DNA of 64,000 nucleotides from Bacteroidota bacterium (GTDB taxonomy: Bacteria; Bacteroidota; Ignavibacteria; UBA10030; UBA8401), in NCBI GenBank assembly GCA_035506275.1, contig DATJPT010000019.1, forward strand, positions 62,001 to 126,000. The letters run 5' to 3'. The stretch's first letter is position 1, and every line of letters begins with the position of its first letter. The notes beneath the pieces were generated by a model. The model did not search any database. It saw nothing but the letters and a program-made list of their open reading frames with translations, and was not told the DNA's origin. Below, one piece after another: positions 33,685 through 42,590 of this stretch. Both the position numbers and the translations under genes were made by a program.

Positions 33685-34712
33685 ACGGACTTTACTATAA
33701 AGAGCTGTTTTCGAAAAAAGAAGGGGGCAATCTGCCTCATCTTGTCATCGCAGAAAACGAGAACATGCAATCCCGCTTCGTCGTGGAGAAGATCCTCTCG
33801 CTTCGCGAAGAGGGGATCCAACTCGAGGAAATGGCGGTGCTATTCCGTTCATCGTTCCTTTCGTTCGACCTGGAAATTGAATTGACGAAAGCAAATATTC
33901 CTTTTGTAAAATACGGCGGGTTCAAGTTCATTGAGACCGCGCACGTCAAGGACATGATCGCATATCTGCGCGTGCTGGAAAATCCGCGAGATTTGGTCTC
34001 CTGGAACCGTATTCTCCTGCTTATAGAAGGTGTGGGACCAAGAACCGCTGAGACTGTGGCGGACGACATCATGAATAAAAGGCTCGGCCATGGAGCAGAT
34101 GGACGAGAAACTATGGTGTCTGAAAAGTTCTGGCAGGATTATCACGCTTATCCGAAAGGTGTTCAGAAGCTTTTCGATACACTCAAAAGCGCTTCGTCGC
34201 CAAGAATGTCCCCCGCGGAAAAGTCATATCACATCCTGAATTATTACAAACCAATACTTACCTCTCAGTACGACGATCATCCGAAGAGGTTGAAAGACCT
34301 TGAGATGTTCCAGAATATCGCGGAGCGCTATAATGATGTTGAGACATTCCTCGCAGACATGGCCCTTGAACCGCCAAACGAAAGCGTCGTTGACGTTGAG
34401 TCTCCGGGAAAAGAGGAGGAGCTGCTTGTATTATCCACCATTCACAGCGCGAAAGGTCTTGAATGGAAGGTCGTATTCATTATCTATGCTCTCGAAGGAC
34501 GTTTTCCGTCCATGAAGGCACAATCGGACAGCGAGGAAATGGAGGAGGAGTTGCGGCTCATGTATGTGGCATGTACCCGCGCCAAGGACCATCTTATTAT
34601 CACGTATCCGATAAATATCTTTGACAGAGAAAGCGGGGCAGTCCTTTCGAAACCATCGCGGTTTATCGACGGGATCGCAGATCATTTATTGGAGCCGTGG
34701 GTCGTGGAGTAG
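33681..34712 (+). CDS. UvrD/PcrA-like helicase, C-terminal part (split gene)
   Basis: 343 residues from GTG 33681. It begins YYKELFSKKEGGNLPHLVIA, the segment that normally follows the LANEIIKRA region of UvrD-type helicases, then ENEN(M)QSRFVVEKIL, MAVLFRSSF, VKYGGFKFIETAHVKDMIAY (motif IVa region), LVLSTIHSAKGLEWKVVFII (motif V) and EEELRLMYVACTRAKDHLII (motif VI). Together with the preceding frame all SF1 motifs are present, in order and with little missing, for a total of about 673 residues. No slippery heptamer is seen near the junction. Function, if intact: 3'-5' DNA unwinding in repair or replication. Confidence 0.88.
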   Translation: MNGLYYKELFSKKEGGNLPHLVIAENENMQSRFVVEKILSLREEGIQLEEMAVLFRSSFLSFDLEIELTKANIPFVKYGGFKFIETAHVKDMIAYLRVLENPRDLVSWNRILLLIEGVGPRTAETVADDIMNKRLGHGADGRETMVSEKFWQDYHAYPKGVQKLFDTLKSASSPRMSPAEKSYHILNYYKPILTSQYDDHPKRLKDLEMFQNIAERYNDVETFLADMALEPPNESVVDVESPGKEEELLVLSTIHSAKGLEWKVVFIIYALEGRFPSMKAQSDSEEMEEELRLMYVACTRAKDHLIITYPINIFDRESGAVLSKPSRFIDGIADHLLEPWVVE

Positions 34713-34914
34713 CTTATTGAAAGGGGAAAATCGATCTTTTCTTTGCAGGCACACTGCTGTCCGGCAGGTTCTGAAAGGCCACAGAGGAGACGATGGGGGA
34801 TGCTAGATCCTTCTTGAACGGTTGGAAAACAATATCAAACGCAAGTCACGACCACCCAGTCAGCAGTTATGTCTACAAGGGGGCCACTTTAGGAGGGAAC
34901 TCCACTTTTCTTTG

Positions 34915-34987
34915 CTGCCCCGCTAGGGTTCGAACCTAGACTCTTCTGATCCAGAGTCAGACGTGTTGCCAATTACACTACGGGGCA
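34915..34987 (-). tRNA. tRNA-Gln (anticodon CTG)
   Basis: On the minus strand the 73 bases fold as a cloverleaf: acceptor TGCCCCG with CGGGGCA, anticodon stem TCTGA/TCAGA with loop CTCTGGA giving anticodon CTG, T arm TAGGTTCGAACCCTA-like, and discriminator G. The weak first pair (U1-A72) and G73 are recognised identity features of tRNA-Gln. The three bases after the discriminator are CAA, so CCA is not encoded and must be added by the CCA enzyme. Confidence 0.92.
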
Positions 34988-35194
34988 AAATCTAAACTGG
35001 CGCGATATTCATCGCGGGTTCTAATATACGAAAGCATTTCTATTTAGGCAAGAAAAATGGGGATTCAATAAGGGGAGCAGGGTTCGGATGATGACAAATG
35101 ACAATTGACGATTGCCGAATAGAGAGCGCCCCCCCGTTCTATCCAGCCCCGGAAAACCCTGCCTTAAGCCGCGTCGCTGCATGTCGAGCATACA

Positions 35195-36037
35195 TCACTT
35201 TAACAGGACCAGTACTCGAGTCGTCCGGCTATTCGCCCACTCCATCGTGCAGAAATAAATTCCGCTCGGGCATTTTGATGCATTCCATTCGGTCCGATGG
35301 AGGCCTGCCGGGACAAACCCGTCGACGAGGATTGCGACTCTCTGGCCGAGCCGATTTATAATGAAAATCCTTACCCGGCCAGAAGCAGGTACTGCATACT
35401 CGATGGTCGTGGAAGGATTGAACGGATTAGGATAGTTCTGCGAGAGAGATGCCTTTTGCGGGATGCTTTTGCCGGGATTTCTGACCGGGGTGATGCTGCC
35501 AAAGATCCTTCCGGAGATGGACGCCCCCTTCAGACGATACTCCGGATCGACACCATCCCACCAATAATAGAGTCCAATGCTGTCGACTACATCATCGTTA
35601 ACGAAACCGTTGTGGCTCGACATTGTTACCAATCTTCTTTCCACTCCAAAGATATTCTCTGTCGTGTCGCGCGTGATCATCATCGGGAGGGAATCGTTGA
35701 AGATAGGAAGATACGAATAGATGTCCCCCTTCTTCTTGGAGAAGTCATATCGAAGGATCTCCGACGAGTCGAAGGGCCAGAATTGATAGATCTTGGAGCT
35801 GTCTTTTCTCAGATAGAAAAGAGTGAAATACTCGCAGAAAAACGGTTTGTAGGTCCGATGATTCGGGAGGACCGTATCCGCCCCAAGATAGAATGTTTCG
35901 ACCCCGCTTGGTCCCTCAATGTCGGAGCTTGTAAGCTGATACTGCCAGGCGGACCCTGTTTCGAATGGAAAATCGAAGACGGATTGAGAATACGAAACTG
36001 AGCAGGCAGTGAATGTTAACAAGAAGATTTTTTTCAT
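35195..36037 (-). CDS. Secreted protein with T9SS type A sorting domain (paralog 1)
   Basis: 280 residues from the ATG at 36037, the start of a signal peptide (MKKIFLLTFTACSVSYSQS). The N-terminal domain starts DFPFETGSAWQYQLTSSDIE and is beta-rich; similar openings (FPLxxGNxWxY-like) are found in the next two genes. The C-terminal 80 residues form a T9SS sorting domain: SLSQNYPNPFNPSTTIEYAV, VRIFIINRLGQRVAILVDGF, ASGIY-like PSGIYFCTMEW and ending VLVLLK. Exported through the outer membrane and probably anchored or released at the cell surface. Function is unknown. First-transcribed end not clear; it is the last of three tandem paralogs on this strand. Confidence 0.85.
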   Translation of the reverse strand: MKKIFLLTFTACSVSYSQSVFDFPFETGSAWQYQLTSSDIEGPSGVETFYLGADTVLPNHRTYKPFFCEYFTLFYLRKDSSKIYQFWPFDSSEILRYDFSKKKGDIYSYLPIFNDSLPMMITRDTTENIFGVERRLVTMSSHNGFVNDDVVDSIGLYYWWDGVDPEYRLKGASISGRIFGSITPVRNPGKSIPQKASLSQNYPNPFNPSTTIEYAVPASGRVRIFIINRLGQRVAILVDGFVPAGLHRTEWNASKCPSGIYFCTMEWANSRTTRVLVLLK

Positions 36038-36090
36038 ACGATTTCCTGGCCACAACGAAATGAAGACTCCAAGAGACGAGATTGAGTTCA

Positions 36091-37020
36091 TTATTTTGTG
36101 AGCACCAGCCTTCTGGTTATCAGCGTATTCCCCGAGGAGAATTGATAGAAATACATTCCGCTGGCAAGAGATTCGGACGAGAGGACGACGGTGTGGACTC
36201 CCGTCTGCGCTCCGCCGTGAAAGAGCACCGATATTTTTCTTCCCAACGGATCGAACAACGTCAATGCGGCGGCACCGTCATGGGGCATGAAGAATTGAAT
36301 CTGTGTCGATCCATTGAACGGGTTCGGATAATTCTGGTAGAGATGAAACCCGGAAGCAATGTCGGGCTGCGGGCGGACCAACACGGATGTGCCGTAGTCT
36401 ATCCCACCGATTTTAGCATAGACCAATGTATCGGAGGTCAGAGAAACCGTACTTTGATCCAGATCGTTATAGCCTGATTGGATCGAGGTAAGCCCGAGGC
36501 CTTGTGTAAGCGTATAAGAAATAAACGGGCCGTAAATAACCAGGGTGAAATAGTATTTGCAAGGATGCAGAGCACCAAAATAATTTGCCGGACCCGACGT
36601 TTCCACGAACGTCCCCCCCAAACCACGCAGAAGGCATCCGGCGAACGAGGAATGCCCCGGAGCCAGTAAACTGTCGATCACATATTCCTGCGGATCGCTT
36701 GCGGTATCGACGGCGAAGACCTGAGACGTCATCGAATCGATCCGTTGAAAATTGGGATGAACTTCCGTTCGTTCTGTGGACTGTACGATGAAATATTTCC
36801 GTCCGTTTGAAAGCATTGTGTCTCCGGTGACGGAGACGAAGTAATAGTGTAAAGGAATGGATACGCCTCCCATCCCACCATAGGTTGACGATCGATATTC
36901 CCAGCGGTCGCCTATTTGCAACGGATAGAATGACAGTGCAGAGTCTGTCTGGGAATGAGCGAGTGATGCCGCCAAGCAAAGAGCGGCTGAGACTAAGGCG
37001 GACTTAAGTGAAGTTTTCAT
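36091..37020 (-). CDS. Secreted protein with T9SS type A sorting domain (paralog 2)
   Basis: 309 residues from the ATG at 37020 (a GTG twelve bases upstream is in frame). Signal peptide MKTSLKSALVSAALCLAASL then AHSQ. The N-terminal domain begins LSFYPLQIGDRWEYRSSTYG. The T9SS tail, HLYQNYPNPFNGSTQIQFFM through SLASGMYFYQFSSG and ending RRLVLTK, is almost identical to that of the next gene, while the N-terminal regions of the two differ much more. Surface protein of unknown function. Confidence 0.85.
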   Translation of the reverse strand: MKTSLKSALVSAALCLAASLAHSQTDSALSFYPLQIGDRWEYRSSTYGGMGGVSIPLHYYFVSVTGDTMLSNGRKYFIVQSTERTEVHPNFQRIDSMTSQVFAVDTASDPQEYVIDSLLAPGHSSFAGCLLRGLGGTFVETSGPANYFGALHPCKYYFTLVIYGPFISYTLTQGLGLTSIQSGYNDLDQSTVSLTSDTLVYAKIGGIDYGTSVLVRPQPDIASGFHLYQNYPNPFNGSTQIQFFMPHDGAAALTLFDPLGRKISVLFHGGAQTGVHTVVLSSESLASGMYFYQFSSGNTLITRRLVLTK

Positions 37021-37069
37021 GTTGTTGACCACGAAGACACAAAGGCACCATGGGAGAGGGTTGACCTCA

Positions 37070-38023
37070 TCACTTTATCAGCACAAGCCGTCTGGTTACC
37101 GTTGTATTCCCCGATGAGAGTTGATAAAAATACATTCCGCTGGCCAGGGATTCAGACGAGAGCGGGATAGTGTGAACTCCCGGCTGCGCCGTGCCATGAA
37201 AGAGGACCGATATTTTTCTCCCCAAAGGATCGAACAGCGTCAATGTTGCCGGTCCGGCATGGGGCATGGAGAATTGAATTTGAGTCGAACCGTTGAACGG
37301 ATTTGGATAATTCTGAAACAGAGCGTACTCCGAAGGAACAGTTTGGGGCGGATCGATCACCGGCATTATTGTGTAACTTTGCAGCGTATGATCGGTATTT
37401 ATAGGAATTGTTGTAAGACCTCCCGATGCGGCTACGCTCAGCTCGCCGACCCCCTCCTTGAAAATAAAACGATAAAGTATCGATGCATGTCCATCCGTAT
37501 TCTCGCGCGCGATGATGGTTGCGCAGTGAGCGGAATCAGCGACGGCATACCGATTAAGAGAAGTTGAGTCTGCGAAGCCTGCAATAAAAGGGAACACCTG
37601 AATGGCCGAGCCCCCGGGCTGGTTATCCGAGGAATCAGGAGTCCGGTATATCGGATGCTTTCCGTTAAGCAGTTCGACGATCTCGAAACTGTGAACATCA
37701 ACTACTTTAAAGCTTGTGTCAGCTTCGGGGAATTCGTCCCCGGGGCTGTAATAATAAGAGGTCAAATCTCTATTTTCTCTTACGAGCCATCGGAGCGAAT
37801 CGCTGGCGGTGATGACAGCCGTGACAAGATAGGTGACGCTGCCCGTGTCGGCATAATGGACATCGGGGAACTCATCGAAGACCGCGGACTGAAAGCGGTA
37901 GGTCCACTGGTTGCCGACGGCGAGGGGAAAGATATCCGAGAGGGAATCGGATGTGACGCCGGCTTCGATCATCGATGCAGGGAGGATGAGAAAGAGAAGC
38001 AGGAAGAGAATCTTTATCTTCAT
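37070..38023 (-). CDS. Secreted protein with T9SS type A sorting domain (paralog 3)
   Basis: 317 residues. AAAGGGG precedes the ATG at 38023. Signal peptide MKIKILFLLLFLILPASMIE. The N-terminal domain begins LSDIFPLAVGNQWTYRFQSA, the best example of the FPLxxGNxWxY opening. The tail runs from LFQNYPNPFNGSTQIQFSMP to RRLVLIK. Function unknown; it is the upstream member of the three-gene paralog array. Confidence 0.85.
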   Translation of the reverse strand: MKIKILFLLLFLILPASMIEAGVTSDSLSDIFPLAVGNQWTYRFQSAVFDEFPDVHYADTGSVTYLVTAVITASDSLRWLVRENRDLTSYYYSPGDEFPEADTSFKVVDVHSFEIVELLNGKHPIYRTPDSSDNQPGGSAIQVFPFIAGFADSTSLNRYAVADSAHCATIIARENTDGHASILYRFIFKEGVGELSVAASGGLTTIPINTDHTLQSYTIMPVIDPPQTVPSEYALFQNYPNPFNGSTQIQFSMPHAGPATLTLFDPLGRKISVLFHGTAQPGVHTIPLSSESLASGMYFYQLSSGNTTVTRRLVLIK

Positions 38024-38048
38024 GGATTACCCCTTTCGATGAAGCCAG

Positions 38049-38843
38049 CTAGTATTTTTGTCTGACCTCAGACAAATTGTAATCTGTTCTCGCCAGGTCG
38101 TTGTAATCCGCCATATCGATCAAATTCAGCATCGTGAAAAGCCGTATGAATCCTCCCAAAGTTATTCCCGCCCCCAGCAGGCCCGATTTCGTATTAGGAT
38201 TTTTCACGAAGAACGAGGCTGCAACACATCCGACCATGACGGCGTCGGGAGTGCCGTACCCGATTTGCAATGAGTGGAGCATGGCCGGAGTGAGGAGGGG
38301 GTTGTCCCTTTGCAGATAGTCCAGTCCGAGCTGGGGGGAGACCAGGTCGAGAGCGATGTATGCGCCCGCGCTCTTATGTGGGTTGACAAAGGGGGCGCGG
38401 CTCTTGAGATTGAGCTCGATCTGCTGCTGCGTCAACGCGATCATCATCTTGCTGTTGGCGAGAGGGTCCGCTCCGATGGTGCCGAACACCGAGAGGCACT
38501 CGGTCTCCGAGACCTCGCCGTTCAACCGCAAAGCACCGATGACCTCGGTGTTGTTCTTCCCCATGAACGGATGACCTTTTTTTCGCAAATAGAGATCGGC
38601 GTTCATGACCGTAACGGAGCTATTCGAAAAGATGCTTTTAGAGTAGATGAAGGCGTTCAGAGGTCCGTCGGTCCGTTCCATCGAAACCTTGTCGGCGACC
38701 TGTTTCGCCGCCTGCAGGACCTGGTCCTTATGGTAGGGAAGATATTCATCGGTTGTTGCAATGTATGAATGACACGACTCCAGCATGAGGGCCGGAATGA
38801 AGCAAATGATAAAGATGAGAATGCAGATGAGTTGCTTCGTCAT
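38049..38843 (-). CDS. Hypothetical exported lipoprotein-like protein
   Basis: 264 residues. The N-terminal hydrophobic stretch (ICILIFIICFIPALMLESCH) ends in a Cys after L-E-S, an imperfect lipobox, so lipid attachment is possible but not certain. The body has two helical regions; near the C-terminus there is a hydrophobic, glycine-rich segment (TKSGLLGAGITLGGFIRLFT) that could be membrane-embedded. I do not recognise the family. It is followed by 25 bases and then the T9SS paralog array, and preceded by the 1131-residue secreted protein. Confidence 0.6.
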   Translation of the reverse strand: MTKQLICILIFIICFIPALMLESCHSYIATTDEYLPYHKDQVLQAAKQVADKVSMERTDGPLNAFIYSKSIFSNSSVTVMNADLYLRKKGHPFMGKNNTEVIGALRLNGEVSETECLSVFGTIGADPLANSKMMIALTQQQIELNLKSRAPFVNPHKSAGAYIALDLVSPQLGLDYLQRDNPLLTPAMLHSLQIGYGTPDAVMVGCVAASFFVKNPNTKSGLLGAGITLGGFIRLFTMLNLIDMADYNDLARTDYNLSEVRQKY

Positions 38844-38890
38844 ACGTGCGTCGTTAATGTAAGGTGAGGAATCCGATGTCTACATGTTTT

Positions 38891-41800
38891 TTAATAGTGG
38901 TCTAAGAACTGCTGTTCCGGGATGACGGCAAACTTGAGCGTCTTGGTCCCGAGGCTTCCGCAGTCGATATAGGCAATGTACATTCCTGATCCGATCGGGA
39001 GCTGATGCTCGTTCAGCAGGTCCCAGTCGGCAAACTGCGTCGGGTCGTTCTTCACCAGCGTCCGGACCAAAATGCCGGCTAGGTTGAAAATGCGGATCGT
39101 CGCCCGGGAGGGGAGATGCGTGAACCGCACCCAGCGAGTATATTTATCCGCTTCAAGTCTGTTGAAGCCAAAATATGGGTTCGGAAAAACGTTGATCTTC
39201 GCAATATCGGCTTTTTCATCCGCAAGCTTTTGCGTGGGAGCGCTCGTGGTGAAACTAAAGGTCACGCCAGGGGCGTTCACATAGTCTGGAATGATCTCGA
39301 ATTCGTCTCCGGCAGAGAAAAGATTGCTCGATCGCATCGTCGCCGTAATGAGCCACATCAACGGTGAGTTGTCGTTCAAGATGTCTGACGGGATATTCGG
39401 GTTGTTGACCGTCGCACTATAATTTGTCCCGAAAATAAAAAAATACTCTTTGGTCGTAGAGATGTTATTGATTCCCAATGAAGAAGAGGGCGGATCGTAT
39501 TTGCCGTCTTCCTTTCCGCCGGTAGCGTTATTCTCCAGGAATCCGACGTCGAGCTGCTGCATGTTGTTGTCCTCGTCAAACGCGGCAAGCGGCACTCCTC
39601 GCCTGTCTTGAAAAGCGTAACCGGGACCCGGGTTGACGACCGGAAGGAATGTGGAATCGGCCAGAGGTGACGATGCCTGCCGTACAAACCGGTATGCCAT
39701 CGAAACATTCGGGTCGCCCGGGTTCAAAATGTTGAAGTTCGAATCGACGGAGGAAAATTTGATCATCACCTTGTGCAATTTTTCCGGAGGGATGGTTGAC
39801 TGACCGGCCCCAAAAAGAGAGCCCCAGTCGCGCCCCATGCCGATGGCGCCACCAGTCCCGCTCACATTAAATCCTTCCAAGTTGTAATCGCTTCCGTTCA
39901 GACTCGACCAGTCTCTTTTTCCCGAAGGGATATTCCATCCGACTCCCTGACCTCCAGGGTTCATCCCGGGCGGCGGGCCGAAGACCTGCACCGAGACCCC
40001 GTTCACGATCACGGCTGCGGGGTTTCCCCCGGGAGGAGGAGAAGTATTGCTCGATTGCACCTGGTGTGTCGTGAGTGCGATTCCCTTGGTTGCATCGGTG
40101 AGGTCCCAATATGTTTTGTTGCTGGAGGAATCAACATTGAAGCCTACCACATACGCATCGCCGGTCAGGATCGTTGGGTCGACGACGTTCGCAAGAACGT
40201 AACCATCGCTCGTCCCTTGCTTTGTTACACGCAATGTGTCGCCGGACTTCTTGGGAATGCGGACTCCGTTCTGCGGCGATTGAGGACGAACGGTCAGGAT
40301 GACTGGAGCGCTCTCCAGCGCGTGCGCGTCGTACCCCGCATCCGGATTATAATTGTACGCCGTCACCGCAAAATAGTAATCGCGGTCGTTCACGATCTGT
40401 CCCCCTGCGATCGCATCGGCAGTAATATCGATCGAATGGAATATGCCGGTATCCGTTCCGAATTGGGTCGGAGTAGTGATGACGGCCCTTAAGGAAGGGA
40501 CATACACGGAATCGATGATAGTGAACACGCCGTCGATAAGGTCGAACGTCGCTACGCGCTTTGCGCCGCTCGGGCTGTATCGCGGATACTGATAGACATT
40601 GTACCCTTCAAATGTAAATTTCCCCGGCGTTGCCCCATAGGAGACCGAGTTCTCCGTTCGCGATATGTACTCCGGATCCCCCCATGAAAGAACAATTTCT
40701 TTGTCGAGTGAGGCTATATGAACAACGGGAGCCGGCGGTGCTTTCGCGGCACGGAAGAAAAAATCGTATGTGCGCTGGATAAAGTCGTCGTTGTTCTTCA
40801 AAACCGCAATGCTCGACAGGTAATCGGCGCCCATGCCGGCGAGCGCACCGACCACAACTTCCTGAGTATCTCCCGGCTGCATTGTGAACGGCCCGGAGCA
40901 AAGCGCCATGCGTACATCACCCGGGATGAATTGCGGGGGGGACCCTAAATAGATGGGTCCTTTGCCCGTGACCGGATCACCTGGGAAGCAATATTTTCCA
41001 CCTCCCGTCACGCTCGCGGGAAAGGGTTGACCAGTCGTGCTCACAAGCCCTCTCATCAGATTATACCATTGCAAGGATCCGCTGAAGCCGCTATAGTTGC
41101 CATAGTTGTCCAAGGGAGGATCACTGAACGTTATATTTCCGTCGAGGAAGAATGAGAAGGCTGTCATTGGGAGGTTCTTATATCCATGAATGACCCGCCC
41201 TTCGAATATCGCCGTGTCGGCGGCAGCACCTGGAACGATCGGGCCCTGCAGAAAATCGAAGCCGACCGAGGGAGGGGGGAGTCCAATGTCGGCGTAGTTC
41301 GCATCGCGGGGTTCGCCGTTGTAGTCGAAGCCGAGGCTGCGTGTCGTGTCGCAGCCGATGGCATCGTCCCCGGAATACCCGACGTCAGGGTCGACCCACT
41401 GGGCGACATACATCGTGTCGAGCGGAACTCCGCTTTTATTGATGAACGTGTAGCTGACGAAGATCGCGTCGCCGACAGCTGTAGTGCGATTGTACGCCCA
41501 GATCGTTCGTTGGACTTCGATCCCGACCGGCGTGGACGCGTAAAGATTCATCGTACGTGCTGTGTCGAGGTCGTTCATCACCATCCAGATGGTTTGGTCG
41601 GCCCCCGGGTAGCCGGGTATGTCGATGGCCGGTTCGTATCGTCCGTCCTGGTTCACGTCGGTGTAAGGAGCTCCTTGATCTGCCGGCCATTGATTCCAAT
41701 CGTTCCAGTATTGGTTGAGCAGATCGTTGACACTCAGGCTCTGAAAGCGGCCGATGTACGATACCTCAGTATTTTGCAGGATGCTTTCTTCGAGGGCGAT

Positions 41801-42286
41801 CGTGTCCCGGTTCGTCGTTGGCCTGATGTCGGGGCGAACGCGGTAGGGTCTGTTGAGAAGGTCCGATGGATCTGATGGGACCGGCCCCGAATTCGCTGTC
41901 CCGCTCGTGAGAATTCTCCCGGCCTGCAAACCATGATTGTACGTGGAGCCGCCGCAACGGAGCGTATCCCTCTTAAATGTCGTCCAGACCAGCCCGTCCT
42001 CGAAAACGCAAGTCCCGTCATTTGAACCGATCGGGAACTCAAATCCCTCGTCGGCGATCGAAAACGGGTTGAATGAACCGTCGCCGTTGTTGGAGTAATA
42101 ATTAAAGACGTTATTGATGTCCATTGGCCGGTAGACATCGTCCGTGTTAATCTTGGTGAGTTTTTTAGTCCCGGATGAATGGTCCTTCTTTGCGGGGTTC
42201 TTCGCCTGAAGTTCGTGAGGCAATAAGGTCAAAAGTGCAACAGATACGATTGAAATGAAGCAGCAGGAAAAATTTTTGCAGAACAT
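38891..42286 (-). CDS. Large secreted protein with a T9SS-like C-terminal domain
   Basis: 1131 residues with a signal peptide (MFCKNFSCCFISIVSVALLT, cleavage near LQA). The N-terminal 500 residues contain calcium- or Asp-rich loops such as DVNQDGRYEPAIDIPGYPG and WVDPDVGYSGDDAIG. A fibronectin type III-like region follows around residues 530-660 (APPAPVVHIASLDKEIVLSW, NDRDYYFAVTAYNYN). The end (INVFPNPYFGFNRLEADKYT, RATIRIFNLAGILVRTL, ASGMYIAY-like GSGMYIAYID, LGTKTLKFAVI) is a T9SS-type sorting domain variant seen in this superphylum, different in sequence from the QNYPNPFNPST type of its neighbours. A surface or extracellular matrix role is inferred; no enzyme domain was recognised. Confidence 0.8.
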   Translation of the reverse strand: MFCKNFSCCFISIVSVALLTLLPHELQAKNPAKKDHSSGTKKLTKINTDDVYRPMDINNVFNYYSNNGDGSFNPFSIADEGFEFPIGSNDGTCVFEDGLVWTTFKRDTLRCGGSTYNHGLQAGRILTSGTANSGPVPSDPSDLLNRPYRVRPDIRPTTNRDTIALEESILQNTEVSYIGRFQSLSVNDLLNQYWNDWNQWPADQGAPYTDVNQDGRYEPAIDIPGYPGADQTIWMVMNDLDTARTMNLYASTPVGIEVQRTIWAYNRTTAVGDAIFVSYTFINKSGVPLDTMYVAQWVDPDVGYSGDDAIGCDTTRSLGFDYNGEPRDANYADIGLPPPSVGFDFLQGPIVPGAAADTAIFEGRVIHGYKNLPMTAFSFFLDGNITFSDPPLDNYGNYSGFSGSLQWYNLMRGLVSTTGQPFPASVTGGGKYCFPGDPVTGKGPIYLGSPPQFIPGDVRMALCSGPFTMQPGDTQEVVVGALAGMGADYLSSIAVLKNNDDFIQRTYDFFFRAAKAPPAPVVHIASLDKEIVLSWGDPEYISRTENSVSYGATPGKFTFEGYNVYQYPRYSPSGAKRVATFDLIDGVFTIIDSVYVPSLRAVITTPTQFGTDTGIFHSIDITADAIAGGQIVNDRDYYFAVTAYNYNPDAGYDAHALESAPVILTVRPQSPQNGVRIPKKSGDTLRVTKQGTSDGYVLANVVDPTILTGDAYVVGFNVDSSSNKTYWDLTDATKGIALTTHQVQSSNTSPPPGGNPAAVIVNGVSVQVFGPPPGMNPGGQGVGWNIPSGKRDWSSLNGSDYNLEGFNVSGTGGAIGMGRDWGSLFGAGQSTIPPEKLHKVMIKFSSVDSNFNILNPGDPNVSMAYRFVRQASSPLADSTFLPVVNPGPGYAFQDRRGVPLAAFDEDNNMQQLDVGFLENNATGGKEDGKYDPPSSSLGINNISTTKEYFFIFGTNYSATVNNPNIPSDILNDNSPLMWLITATMRSSNLFSAGDEFEIIPDYVNAPGVTFSFTTSAPTQKLADEKADIAKINVFPNPYFGFNRLEADKYTRWVRFTHLPSRATIRIFNLAGILVRTLVKNDPTQFADWDLLNEHQLPIGSGMYIAYIDCGSLGTKTLKFAVIPEQQFLDHY

Positions 42287-42590
42287 GATGTGTCCTCCAT
42301 GGGAGAACCGTCTCTGCTTTTCCCACCATTACTTTTGCGGGAAAAAAGACGGAGGAACAAGAGGTAAGGAACAATTCGGAGATGAGGAATCCATGCAGGG
42401 ACCCTTAGGATGATAGGGTGAGGTCTGACCCGACTTTAGAAGAAAATAAAAAACCCCGTTACCGCTCTTGCGATCCGGGGGGCGATGGTATTATTCTAGT
42501 CCCTCTTCCCCCGGGGAAATGAACTACGGAATGCTAGTCATATTCGACGAAAGAATCAAGAAGAAAACTGGGGGCGCGGCATCTGCGTTT
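42287..42590. other. Intergenic region with a minus-strand terminator
   Basis: About 300 bases between two minus-strand genes. Apart from the hairpin at 42445-42480 nothing was identified; the promoter of the 1131-residue gene should lie in 42290-42420. Confidence 0.5.
42445..42480 (-). terminator. Intrinsic terminator of the FMN reductase gene
   Basis: Read on the minus strand, CCCCG (42480-42476) and CGGGG (42458-42454) close a hairpin with an inner CGC/GCG pair, followed by a T-run TTTTTTATTTT. It lies about 110 bases after the stop codon at 42591. Confidence 0.7.

Noticed and set aside
34800..34990. A second tRNA next to tRNA-Gln
   Set aside because: Only one cloverleaf can be folded; the sequence on both sides has no T-arm motif GTTCGAAxC apart from that of tRNA-Gln.
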